The notes under the pieces: generated by a model
The model's database searches: none
What the model was told of the DNA's origin: nothing
Seen by the model: only the letters and a program-made list of their open reading frames with translations
Position numbers and translations under genes: made by a program
NCBI GenBank assembly: GCA_958450365.1
Contig: CAUEEP010000925.1
Span: 1,488,001 to 1,552,000, forward strand
DNA length: 64,000 nucleotides
Reading direction: 5' to 3'
From: Mesorhabditis belari
Lineage: Eukaryota; Nematoda; Chromadorea; Rhabditida; Rhabditidae
Shown: piece after piece, positions 43,101 through 55,400 of the stretch
Layout of the letters: every line of letters begins with the position of its first letter
How positions within the stretch are numbered: position 1 is the first letter of the stretch

Positions 43101-46100
43101 TTAATAGATTCGAACGAATTTACTCGTGGCTCCCGATTTCCATGATTTGTCCTCTTTGTCGATTGTGGCGCGACATAGGGGGCAAGTATGCTTCTCTTCT
43201 AGCCATGTATCGACGCATTCCTCGCAGAAGATGTGAGCACATACTAACTAAAAGAGAAAATTTTATTCATTTCATCCACTATTTTCTATCAATCTAGCTT
43301 ATGGTTTAGCTCAACAAATGTAAAAATGGATCATGAGAAATTTTGTGATACTATAAAAACTATGTTTTATATTTAAAAATAGCTAAAATCTACCTTCAAT
43401 GGTGTCTTCAAATCCGAGTAACATATTGAGCATTGTGACTCGACGGCGCGGATCTCTTCTTGGCTTGGCTTCACTCCGTACATCGAATTCCTCATCACCG
43501 TCTTCACCGATGTGTACCAGTCGGGCACATAGCTCCTGATTTCTCGAACCTAAACACGAGACAGTAAGAAAATTTGCTTAAAAATCACCTTAGCTATCCA
43601 ATAAAAAATGAGCAAGAAGAGGTCCAAGTAGTGCATTCCCGCATAACCCGCTGGACCAATAAAGTAGATCGACCATCTAAATGATTAATTAGTATTTGAA
43701 GATTAAACTTTCGTCAAATATTTACCTCGGAGTCGGCAAAATGGCTCGGTGTAGTTGTGAAGAGTACTCGATCGATTGGAAAAAGCGTCGTTTCCTCTTC
43801 AGTCCAACCCACGTCTCCGGAATTAACGCCAACTAAATATAACTAATTAATAATTTCAAAATATAAGATTTATCTTTACGCGTTATTAAATGTAGGCCAA
43901 ACGTTTATAACTGACTGGTTCTTGCAATGGAAGGATTTCAAAAACTTACCACTCCTTTAATCCCAACCACAATCGTTTTGCAGAAGATATCGGTGAGAAT
44001 GATGAGCGTAAGCGTGCGTCCGACACCCGTATATGCAAGTTTGTGCAATTGAAACGTTACGCCGTCTAAAATTAGCTATTAATTTGCTCGTTTTTTAGAT
44101 AACTCACTTAAGATAGCCCCGGAATCCGGATAGTGAATGAGTAGGAGGATGTTGAGCGTCAACGTCAAAGCGAAGAAGAAAACAGCCACTCGCGTGTTCG
44201 TCTTTGAGAGAACTGCTTGTAGACGTTGATCCAAAGCGATGAAGAAAGTAATTCTAAAGTTAAAAACGTTTAAGAATTTTGTTTCAGAACCAAAAATTTC
44301 AGTATACAGTCTTTATTCTAATAGAAGCCCATGCGCTTCTTTTTTAATCATTCCACAAATAGCTTTTATTGAAGGCTGCGCTTCTATTTTTCAATGACTA
44401 AAAAAAATTGATGAAGTAGTTCGTAGAAAGAAAACCTTTAAGTAACAACCAATTAAAAGCAATTCAATCGTCAAAAAAGCCTTATTCTCGATTTCATCAC
44501 CGTTAGATTCGCCGACTTCAATTGAGATTTCACTATTATAGTCAATTCAAGAAAAGCTACAGATTAAGCAATAATGATAATAATAATCTAAGAAAGATTC
44601 TTTGCTAAAGGATTGAATACTAAAATATAAAACGTCAAAATGTTTAAAGTTGTGAGAATTTTATGACATAAATCATCAACGCTCGACGGAATGCCTACCG
44701 TAAATACTGTAATAGTACCCCACCCCCCTCGTACAGTCGCGTAGTCGCAAAAGTTTTTTTAGTATTTCATTTTTTTCAAAGTGCCCGTACTTTCAGAAAA
44801 TGCGTCTTTGGTATCAAAAATAGCTGAAATTCAGGGCTATTTTGATAACTAAGCGCGCATTGTAGCATAAACCAGTGTCGAGAAAAACTCGTTCGTTCAA
44901 AGCTAGACTACGCAACACTGCTCACCGTCATTATGGGGCTGGGGTACTATTACAGTATTTACGGTAGTCTAAGTTATAAATTCGATCCAAATAGGCTGCT
45001 TACCTAATTGCAAGAAAAACTTATCAAAATTGCCGCTGCTTACGCAAAACAAATGATAAAGAATGCTATTTTTCTCCAGGAAATGCCTCTATAGCTCTAT
45101 ATACCTTTAAAGGCTCAAAACTAAAAGTATTCGGTCTACTAAGCTGAATATCCATAGTTTTTGCTTCTATTAGAATAAATATCAAATGAATCTTTGATTT
45201 AATTAATAATAATAATAATTAAATTTTCATAATTTTCTTTTAATAAATCTATACTTTGTATCCGAATCATTAAAACTCACCCAAGTAGTAAATAATTTAT
45301 CGTGTCGAAATTCTCGTAGACCATTTTGATGAGGAAGATGAGGAAAAACGGCAGAAACGACAACGATATCTTCAAAGCCTAAAAGTTCATCGCGTTTTTC
45401 GTAAAACAGCCAAAAGTTACCGATTGTGCCTCTCGATTGTTTTGAAAGTGATCCCTCAATCTGGCGTATTGCGTGCGCAAATTTTGAACCTCCTGAAAAT
45501 GATAATATAATGATTTGTTAGCTTTGTTATTTTTTTTACGCATCTTTAGCTCTTGTTTTCAAAGGACCAATGTCTTTATTCCAAAGGCTGACAGACTGTT
45601 CACTGAATGTAGACTGACAGACTACACCAATTCTTCTCGTTAGAATCATTAGCGTATAGTCAAATCCATGCGCCAAGGTTAGGCCTACATGTCCTTCAAC
45701 TTCTCTTAAACATACTTCATCGACTGAATCCTGTGACGTATCATTGTTCCCTTCTGTGACGATCGTTGGTTGCGCCCCGCTCGATTCTTCGCTCTCAGTT
45801 TGTATCGGTGTCGTCACTAAAGCACAAGTTTATAGTAGTTTGTTAAATTACCCAATAATGTCATCTAACTAAGCTTTTGAAGAAGAATAATGAATTGTGC
45901 TGCGATTCTGCTAAGCAACTATTTGTTAAACACGTTTTGATTGAAAACTTTTGTATAACAAACCCAGAAAATTGTTACGTAAAACAAAAGGCTTACCATT
46001 CAGAACCGTCGCTTCATTGTTTGCATTTATTTCTTCCATATTGATCGCCGTAAAGTTCGTTGGCGCCTGGAAAAGGGAAACAATTATTCGAAATCTGAAT

Positions 46101-47820
46101 TAACGAAATGTACAGAATTTTAAAGCCCTTCCAGAAAACTTTATCATTTATAGCTTATATTTTACAGCTCTTAATAAAAATTTTCAGCCGGTTAACACAA
46201 TTTAAGGATTAAGCTAAACTAAACTAAGCTAAACTTTTCAAAGCAAATCAAGTTGATTTTATCATTTTTTACTTCAAAATCTCAGCCGATTGTACAAAAT
46301 TCTGCGGGAAAAACTATTGAAAAGCAGCAATTTCCGACAAACTTCGCCAAAATTGCTAAAATTTACCCTTCTTTGCATGATTGCCGGTGCGCTGATCAGC
46401 GGCGATTCGACCGAGACACTCCGAAACGCTTCCGAGAACTAAAACAATACAACTTTTAAGTGAAATGGTTAAATTTTACCCAAAATCCTAATAAATGAGC
46501 GAAAGAGCGCGTTTTCCTTGCGTAAACGCCCCGTTATCAGTGTTTGTTATGATGCAAGGGGTTGGGAATCACAAGGGAGGGGGTCATTTTGCGATTCACT
46601 AATATGATTCATTTTTTCGCCGATTCTGCTTATCAATTTTCCTGTTTGTTCTAAATACACTTGTTCAGTTAGCGGTTAAAGAACATTTAAAGAAATAAAA
46701 CCCTTCGAGTTCAAACATTATATTACTGAAGTACGTTTAATCTGAAATTTAACAGCCAGTCAAAGCACACGACAACTTTTACGTATACCTATGTTACGTG
46801 GTTCCAGCTTCTACATCATTTCTTGTTTTCCCGGTGCTATAATAGTTGGGGGGGGGGCGGCAAGGGTTTTTTGCTAAATGAGCTGATTTCTTGGACCCAG
46901 GGGTTTTTCACTATGCTGAATCGATTGGTGATTGTTTCACAAAACATTTCGCAACTTTAAAAAAATTGCAAGCAACACAATACTGTTAGCAAAAATCCTA
47001 ATGTACTTATTCTGGGAAGAAGTGGCCAAAAAGTACCCGTTGTCTTCAGTCATGTCCTCGTTGGTAACTTGTTGTTGTTGTTGACATTTTGTTGTTATTT
47101 TTATTACTATTTATTATAAACGTTGTTAAAAGTTGCGAAATGTTGTGTGAAAGCATCACCAATCGATTCAGCATAGTCAAAAACCCCGTGGATGCAAAAA
47201 AAATCAGCTCATTTAGCGAAAAAAAAATCTTTTGCCCATCCATAATAGCCCCATTTTCCCTTTAAATCTTTAATTTTGATGGTTAGGAGGGGCTATTTTT
47301 ATTCTGGCTTTGGATCTAATGTTTTGAATGGTTGTATTGATACCTTCTATCTGCCTATTCTAGGGTAAACAAATATGATTATACTTTAGAGTATTTACAA
47401 CATGTTTTATATTGCGGTTTTTATTTGATTTTCAGCTGCAACAGCTTTGAGATAGCGTTTTGTGGTTAAAGTACATATGATTAGGCTAGAATTGCAAAAA
47501 ACTTGCTAAAATAGTCACCAATTATTTGATTGGCGACTATTTTAGCATATTTGATTTATTTGATTACCCTAAAATAGATAAAAGGTATCAATACAGCCAC
47601 TCAAAACATTAGATCCAACGCCAGAACAAAAATAGATCATTAACATTAGATCCAATTAAGCGAGAATAAAAGTCGCCCCTCTCAACCACGAAAATACCAA
47701 TCTTTTCAATCTATCTACCTGTCTCAAAAGATTCGGTTGAAACGACGTTGATGGAAGTGATGAGGGACGAGTCGGAATGGGGAAAATCGTTCTTCTTTCT
47801 TCACCGGATCCGCCGGACAT
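43101..47820 (-). CDS. RNFT1/2-like RING-finger membrane protein, copy B (frameshift in exon 7)
   Basis: Minus-strand exons: 47820-47719, 46066-45997, 45816-45716, 45492-45421, 45378-45281, 44253-44108, 44066-43950, 43832-43726, 43676-43589, 43549-43394, 43247-43101. Each pairs with an exon of copy A. Exon 1 is open here (MSGGSGEERRTIFPIPTRPS). Exon 3 is 9 bases shorter and exon 6 three bases longer, both in frame. Exon 7 has one extra A (CACAAAACTTGC versus CACAAACTGGC in A, about 44040), shifting the frame before the later membrane segments and the RING finger, which are otherwise preserved (CAHIFCEECVDTWL, CPLC). If the extra base is real, the product is truncated. If it is a consensus error, B is the intact gene. 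Intron 1 carries ~870 bp of foldback sequence and another intron a MITE, both absent from A. Confidence 0.8.
44698..44964. mobile_element. 267-bp MITE in RNFT B intron, TA-flanked
   Basis: Termini CCGTAAATACTGTAATAGTA and inverted complement, TA at both sides. Copy A has the uninterrupted site (CTTAGACTAGGTATTT at about 15915), so insertion followed the duplication, or A lost it cleanly. The inner part matches, inverted, 34878-35055 inside the mariner-type element. Confidence 0.85.
46850..47265. repeat. Foldback element in RNFT B intron 1
   Basis: Arms TTTTTTGCTAAATGAGCTGA (46867) and its complement near 47220, with inner arms 'gctgaatcgattggtgat' inverted at about 47155. It begins after a run of G (46848-46857). 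Absent from copy A. Confidence 0.75.
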
Positions 47821-47889
47821 CGTCTAAAATAAAGAAAATTAGCTAGTCGTGCAAAAATAGCAATAAAATATGAGACAGAAACGAGAAAA

Positions 47890-48830
47890 CTTGTAAAAGA
47901 AGTGGTAAACGGTCAGAAAAGCTCTATAACGGCATGAATTCGCTTAGTTTCTAACGAAATCTCTGCTTTTTAGCATAAAAAGGCTTTGCTTTGCCTAAAA
48001 AGCTTAAATTTCTAGAAAAACTTTAACAATTGAGCTGTTTTCAATAAATCTAGCCAAATTTTCAGAAAAATTGATTCAGCCAATTTCTTCATGGAGGCTT
48101 TTATAGATTTTTACGAAAAACATGTTTTCACTCTTGAATTTGCTTGAAAGTGAACCGAAATTGACTTAAAAAGGTGGAAAAATGAGCAATAGACACGCTT
48201 CGAACAAAAAAATGAAAAATAATAGGCAATGGGACAAATGCAAGCTTTTTTTGCGCACTCAGCCCATTAGCGCACCTTTTTTCGCTTTTATAAAAGCTCT
48301 AACAAGCTGTATTAACCAATTTCTATTCGAAAAGTTGTTTTTCTGGGTAATTTTAGGGTGTAGAATCCAAATTTTGACATATCAGAGCTTGTGGAAGTAA
48401 ACGGACAAAGTTATACAAAGAGAAAAATCAACAATTTCCTTCACCTACACGTTTTATCTTTCAAGTTGGTTCCACAAGCTCTAGAAAAAAAGAAAAGCTC
48501 TAGTATGTCAAAAATTTCGATTCTATGCCTTAAAATTACCCAAAAAACAACTTTTGGAACGAAATTGATCAATATTACCTTGTTAGAGCTTTTTTTAAAC
48601 GCGAAAAAAGGTGCGCTAATGGGCCGAGTGCGCAAAAAAAAGCTAGCATTTGTCCCATTCCCAAAAGAAGTGGTAAACGGTCAGAAAAGCTCTATAACGG
48701 CATGAATTCGCTTAGTTTCTAACGAAATTTTCTGCTTTTTAGCATAAAAAGGCTCCAGCATTGCCTAAAAAGCTTAAATTTCTAGAAAAACTTTAACAAT
48801 TGAGCTGTTTTTAAGAAATTCTTGAGCGCT
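47890..48830. repeat. Duplicated upstream segment split by a foldback element
   Basis: About 150 bp (GAAGTGGTAAACGGTCAGAA onward) at 47899-48045 recurs in direct orientation at 48667-48830. Between them, 48185-48660 is a foldback with arms containing 'tttttttgcgcactc.gcccattagcgcacc'. The left copy matches arm A at about 13655-13810. The layout suggests insertion of a foldback element with duplication of flanking sequence. Confidence 0.7.
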
Positions 48831-49022
48831 TTGAACAAAAAAAGCTTTGCAAATGTTTTTAAAAGCTTAAAAGCTTGATGTTCAAGCGTGTTTTAGCCAA
48901 AACGTCTTTTTCACACGATAGAGATTCGTTATGATGTGAAAAGCTGGGGTAGGCTGGTTTCCGCAATTTTTTTTGCGCAACAGGGTTATTTGCGCAACTC
49001 GTCATAACTTTTTTTCTAAGTG

Positions 49023-49440
49023 GGCCAATCTTTATGATTTTAGTTTCATTTTGTTGCACTTATTTAGATCTACAAAATGAAACCAAAATCATAAAGGTTG
49101 GCCGGCTTAGAAGACTTGAACCTAAACTAAGGCCGTAGAGCCGTAGAGCAAGGAAAGGCCGTAGAGCATCAAAAATGTTTCCATATCAGGGAATCATATG
49201 CGTAGATTCCGAATTTCGACAAATCAAATCTCGCTGGCACGTCAAATTTTGGCTAAAAGGCAAAAACTACACAACTTAACGCTAAAAGGCAAAAACTGCG
49301 GAAAAGGGTTAAGTTGTGTAGTTTTTGTCTTTTAGCCCAGATTTGACGTGCCAGCGAGGTTTGATTTGAAGAAATTCGGAATCTACGCATACGATTCCCT
49401 CACATGCACATTTTTGATGCTCTACGGCCTTTCCTAAGGC
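49023..49440. repeat. Two foldback repeats
   Basis: A small hairpin (49023-49103: CCAATCTTTATGATTTTAGTTTCATTTTG and inverse). A larger one (49140-49440: 'gccgtagagcatcaaaaatg' ... 'catttttgatgctctacggc') has arms over 100 bases long. No gene in 48830-49990. Confidence 0.75.
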
Positions 49441-49989
49441 CTTTTCCAGCGAAACAAAAAGGTGCGCTTTTGGCCGGGTGCGCAAAAAAAAAGGTAGAAT
49501 TTGTCCCACCGCCGAATCCGTCAAATCGTTACCGTAACCACGACAAATAGAAATTTTCACTGTTTAGAAAACAGTAAACGGTAAAAATCAATTTTTTTTT
49601 TTGTTTTTATGAACTTTTATTCTTTGAAAGACTGAAATGATCATTTTTAAGTGAGATATGAAAGTTTTCATAAAGAAAATCACAAAAATTAAGATCACAT
49701 GCGTGAAATGGGCCCTGATTGACTATGAGAAAAGTGAAATGGATTGAGAAGTTTGAAAAATTTCGGGAAAATTCGAGAAAATGCGAGAAAAAGTGACGAT
49801 GACACATCGAAAAAAAGGAAAAAGAGCGAAAAGAGCCAAAAACAAGCATACAACCAAGGGAAATCACTGAGTAATAATTGATTAGATTATGAAATTCGTA
49901 CGGTTTTACGAAAATGCACAGAATTACGAAAAAAGAGATTCTTTTTGAGAAAATTCGGGCAAACGCACTGATCTTTGCGCGGATTTTTA

Positions 49990-50205
49990 CGCTTTTAACT
50001 TTAAAGCTTAAAGTTTAAGCTAAGCAAAAGAATTTAAAGCCTAAAGCTTAAAGCCTAGAGCTTAAACCTTAAAGCTAAAGCTTAAACCTTAAAGCTAAAG
50101 CTTAAACCTTAAAGCTAAAGCTTAAACCTTAAACCTTAAAGCTTAATCCTTAAAGCTTAAACCTTAAAGCCTAAAGCTTAAAACTCAAAGCTTCCAGCTT
50201 AAAAT
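49990..50205. repeat. 'aaagcttaaacctt' minisatellite
   Basis: Imperfect 12-18 bp units downstream of the tetraspanin stop codon. Confidence 0.8.
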
Positions 50206-50344
50206 TGCTTTTTTATAGTTTTTCTTAACAAATTTGAGACTAGTTTTTTAAAATAATGAAAATTGCAGCAAGATCGATTAGACTAGATTTACAATAAAGC
50301 TATTCAATTGAGAAGCAAAAGAATTTCCATACAACATTTACATT

Positions 50345-52442
50345 TCATTGCAATCGTCGCAGCGCATGCGGTAGATCGTGCTTCTTGAGATTCTCTCTGG
50401 AAAGTTTGTTTTTGATTTAACTGGATCAAGTTGGGTAATTGAGCTGTATAGGTAATTATTAGGTAATTTCAAATCACTTAGTGAGCGACCTGGTTCAGTA
50501 TCTAACTAGTGCTGTGCATGCCAGCTTAGACTTTGGCTTGATTTTCAGCTACTAATCTTGCTCCTGGACAAGTGAAACAAGCTCTTGTAGTTAGTGACTA
50601 CAAGTATCAAATCATTTATAGTTAGTGGGGACCCTGGTTCAATTACCCAATTAGTGCTGTGCGTGCCAGCTTAGACTTTGGCTTGATTTTCAGCTACTAA
50701 TCTTGCTCCTGGACAAGTGAAACAAGCTCTTGTAGTTAGTGACCACAAGTATAAATCCCTTATAGTTAGTGGGGACCCTGGTTCAATTACCCAATTAGTG
50801 CTGTGCATGCCAGCTTAGACTTTGGCTTGATTCTCAGCTACTAATGTCACTGCTGGACAAGTGAAACAAGCTCTTAATGTGATTGAGAGTGTTCTGTGCT
50901 TAAATTTTGTGTAAACGCGTACTTATTTCTTAACTTGTCTTCTAGCGTATTTATTTCTTACCTTGTCAACGATGGTGGTGCTTCGTATCGTCTCGTTTTA
51001 TAATACGTGACTTGGATCCGGGTTTCCGGGCGAAGTATCAAATACATAGCGAGTACAATGGATAGAGCCTGTAATACAAGAATTGTAACTTATAAAATAA
51101 CGTGTACTTTGAAATTTGACTACAGAAAGCCTTTAAACGCTCAACTGAAGTACAGTAGGAAAGCCAAAGGGTAGTAGGGGTTACAGTAGCCTTTCTACAG
51201 TACTCACAGCCGACAACTCACTTCACAAATGAGCACAAAGAAGAAAACAACGCACGCTGCACCAAAGCCGATGATCAATGCGTTCCAGATTCTGGAAATA
51301 TTTGAATAATTTGAAGAAAACACTTCTCCTACCGGATATGACATCCATCACAACGAATGTCGCAGGTTCGCGGTGGATCCTGACGGAAAGCGCGGAAATC
51401 TGAGCATCCAGCGTTGCCTAAAGGGTCACCGTACATATTGGGACTACTGGAAGGATCTTTTTTCCCCTAAAAGTCATCAAATTTGACTCACCACAACATC
51501 TGAATGTCTGTTGTAGATGATCGAGGCTTTCTTGCACGATTCCCGCTCCTTGATAGTAGTGTTGGACCATGTAGTTCAGCGCGTCTTCTACCTCGACATC
51601 GATCTGAAATGTTCGTGTGTTTTACAGCTCCAGTACAGTAATGACAGACAGACATTTACCATACAAAGCAAAGCTCAAAAAGCAAAAGTCAGGCCAGAGC
51701 CGGGATTCGAACCCGGACCGTGTGGGCTTTGAGGCCAGCACACTGCCGACTGCGCCATGGAGGCAATGAAAGCCTAGCCAGAAAAAGCCACTCTTAACCG
51801 GGCTTCTTCACATTTAGCTGCTTTTTTAATTACTTATCAACTGAAAGCCCCGGTTAAGAGTGGGTCTTTCTCGAGGCGTTTTTCGGTCTCCGTGGTGCAG
51901 TCGGCAGCGTGGTGGTCTGGAGCCCATACGGTTCGGGTTCGAGCCCCCGTAGTGACTTTTACTTTTGACTTTTTCATTTTCACTTATAAATACCATAACT
52001 ACAATGTATTCTAGAGTTTCTAACGATGTTTTAGCTTTATTGGTTAAAACAAAGCTATGAAAATGTCTGTAGAGACAAACAAACAGACACAAAGGGTACG
52101 GTAATGGAAACTAATAGCTTAAAATCGAAAAATCAACGGGATTACGGTGAGGCATCTTTTCAAATGAATTTTCTGAATCTTAAAGTACTGAAAGTGACCT
52201 TAAAGTACAATGTATCGTCTGCTCTGGCATTACGGTAACACTACAAGAGAAATGGCGTTACGTTAGGACTGTGTCTGTAGCACGATGTCTGTAGAGACAG
52301 ACAGATAGACAGACATACAGATAGACAGACAGAGAGATAGACAGACAGATAGACAGACAGACAGATAGACAGACAGACAGATAGACAGATAGACAGACAG
52401 ATAGACAGACAGATAGACAGACAGATAGACAGACAGACAGAG

Positions 52443-52481
<39 letters not shown>

Positions 52482-55400
52482 TAGACATACAGAGAGATAG
52501 ACAGACAGACAGACAGAGAGATAGACAGACAGACATACAGACAAACACCCCTTTATATCTAGTAGATACTCACCCCATCTCTCTTATACAAAATATAGAT
52601 TCCAGAGGAGAGAGTGGCGATTAAGAGGAGAAAAACAAAGACCGTGTAGACGACGAGAAACGGTTTTGCGTCAACATTCGCTCCACAACAGCCTGTAAAT
52701 TGTTTTCCACTTAGTTCATAGTTCAAATACTTTCAAGCGATAGTTAGAATTTACAGCAATCCCCAAACTCACCCATAATCGCAACGACAAACATGAAAGC
52801 TCCTAAAATGATCAAAATATAGGAGAACATGTAGAGGGTTGGAGCCTCCCAAAAAGCCTCTTGAACAACGCGACGATATCTGAAAATGAAAGATGAATGA
52901 AATGAATAAGTCTACGCGAAAGTTGGTTTATTGGTTTATGGTTTAATTTCTCGTTTTCTAAAAAGTGGATCATTTTTGATGGGTGTTTATTGTCAAAAAG
53001 TCACACCGTTCACTTAAAAAGTCGCGGAAACGGCTGTCGATTCGAAGCCACGCTCCCATCACCATGATCACCGTGCCAACCACCTAAAATAACTTATTAA
53101 CTTGAAATAGAACTAGAAGCCTATTAGAATCCTATAGAATCCTATAAACCTATAAAGCTTTAAACCTATAAACCTATAAACCTATAAAGCTATAAACCTA
53201 TAAACCTATAATCCGATAAACCTATAAACCTATAATCCTATAAACCTATAAAGCTATAAACCTATAAACCTATAAAGCTATAAACCTATAAACCTATAAA
53301 CCTATAATCCTATAAACCTATAAAGCTATAAACCTATAAACCTATAAAGCTATAAACCTATAAACCTATAAACCTATAATCCTATAAACCTATAAAGCTA
53401 TAAAGCTATAAACCTATAAACCTATAATCCTATAATCCTATAATCCTATAAACCTATAAACCTATAATCCTATAAACCTATAAAGCTATAAAGCTATAAA
53501 GCTTTAAACCTATAAACATATAAAGCTATAATCCTAAATTCTAACGTTATCAAAATCTAAATTCGAATCTTTTATCACTTTCAATCCGCTCGATTCTCTT
53601 GTTGCATTCAGCCAAGTACAGGGTGGGCCAAAATTATCTTTTCAATGCTCACTCACGCGCAAATGCGAAAGTGAAATGGAAGAAAGCGGAATGGAAGAAA
53701 GAGAAATGGAAGAAAGCGAACAACGAACGAACAACGAACGAACAGCGAACGAACAACGAACTAACAACTTCAGCAAATGTCAAAAAAGTGAGGAATCGCC
53801 TGTTGAAAACGCCAAACAAATCGGTGCGGAAAATGTCATAAAAAATGGGGATTAAGCGAACATCCCTTAATCATCAAAAACAAGCTCAAGTTAAAGGCCT
53901 ACAAGAAAAATAAATCACAAATGCTACCAGTTGACGCTATCAACCACACAAAACTGTTGATAGTTTGAAAAAAGCGCTCGAGGCTTGGGAGCTGGAAAGG
54001 CTTGGGAGCTGAAAAGGCTTGGGAGCTGAAAAGGCTTGGGAAGAGCTGAAAAGGCTTCGGAAGAGCTGAAAAGGCTTGGGAAGAGCTGAAAAGGCTTGGG
54101 AGCTGAAAAGGCTTGGGAGCTGAAAAGGCTTGGGAGCTGAAAAGGCTTGGGAAGAGCTGAAAAGGCTTCGGAAGAGCTGAAAAGGCTTGGGAAGAGCTGA
54201 AAAGGCTTGGGAGCTGAAAAGGCTTGGGAGCTGAAAAGGCTTGGGAGCTGAAAAGGCTTGGGAAGAGCTGAAAAGGCTTCGGAAGAGCTGAAAAGGCTTG
54301 GGAAGAGCTGAAAAGGCTTGGGAGCTGAAAAGGCTTGGGAGCTGGAAAGGCTTGGGAAGAGCTGAAAAGGCTTGGGAAGAGCTGAAAAGGCTTGGGAGCT
54401 GGAAAGGCTTGGGAAGAGCTGGAAAGGCTTGGGAAGAGCTGAAAAGGCTTGGGAAGAGCTGGAAGCTTGGGAAGGGACCTCCTATACCTCCTATACCTTG
54501 GATCTACCTTCTCGCCACGATCGACGCTTGGACGATCGACGTTTGGACGCCTGTGTAAAAGCTATTTATATGTAACGGTAATTTTGGCCCCATTTTGGCC
54601 CACCATTAACCTCAGCTCCATTTAAATGCAAATTTAAGATGCTTAAAGAGTTCATGGGGATTTAAATGAAAGAAAATGTTTAGAGTTTTCCTGTAACCAA
54701 CCATAAAAACAACATTACTGAAGAAAATGCCATATCGAGCCCACTGCTTGACACCGGATTTCTCAGAGTCATCGCTCGAAGTGCTGAAATGACTGATGAA
54801 ATTCAAAATTCAAAATTCAAAAGTTACCTACAAAAAAGCAAATAAACCAATTGAATAGGGTTTTTTCTTTTCGAAACGCACATCATCTGGTGCACTGAAT
54901 TCTCCAAACAGTGCACCAGAGCGTTTGCGTTTACAAGCACAAGCGTTTAACAAGTGGTAACCACAGCTTCTAGTGATGTATTTTTAAAATGTAGTTAAAG
55001 CTGGGTTTTAGAACGCACAACCTCTATTAACTTCATTTTGGTTTAATTAACTTTAACTTCATTAAGAGTTCATTTTAGAATTCTTTATCTTTGGATTTCA
55101 CTCAAAAACTTCTCTAGCGCTAAACCTTTGAATTTCTTTCGTCTTTTCTGATTCGGAAAGTTTTTCTAGCCATCCTGGAATGCACAACGTCTATTAGCTA
55201 TCAAAGAGTTCACTTTCGAATTCTTTATCGTTTGAATTTCACTCAAAATCTTCTCTAGCGCTAAACCTTTGAATTTCTCTTGTCTTTTCTGATTCGGAAA
55301 GTATTTCTAACCATCCTGGAATGCACGACGGCTAATGGCTAGGAAAGAGTTCATTTTGGAATACTTTGTCTTTTGAATTTCACTCAAAATCTTCTCTAGC

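Noticed and set aside
48182..48705. Open frames of 60-104 codons on both strands
   Set aside because: Arms of a foldback repeat. The mirrored peptides come from the inverted structure.
52258..52548. Ser/Leu/Val/Cys repeat proteins on the minus strand
   Set aside because: Translation of a GACA/GATA microsatellite in an intron.
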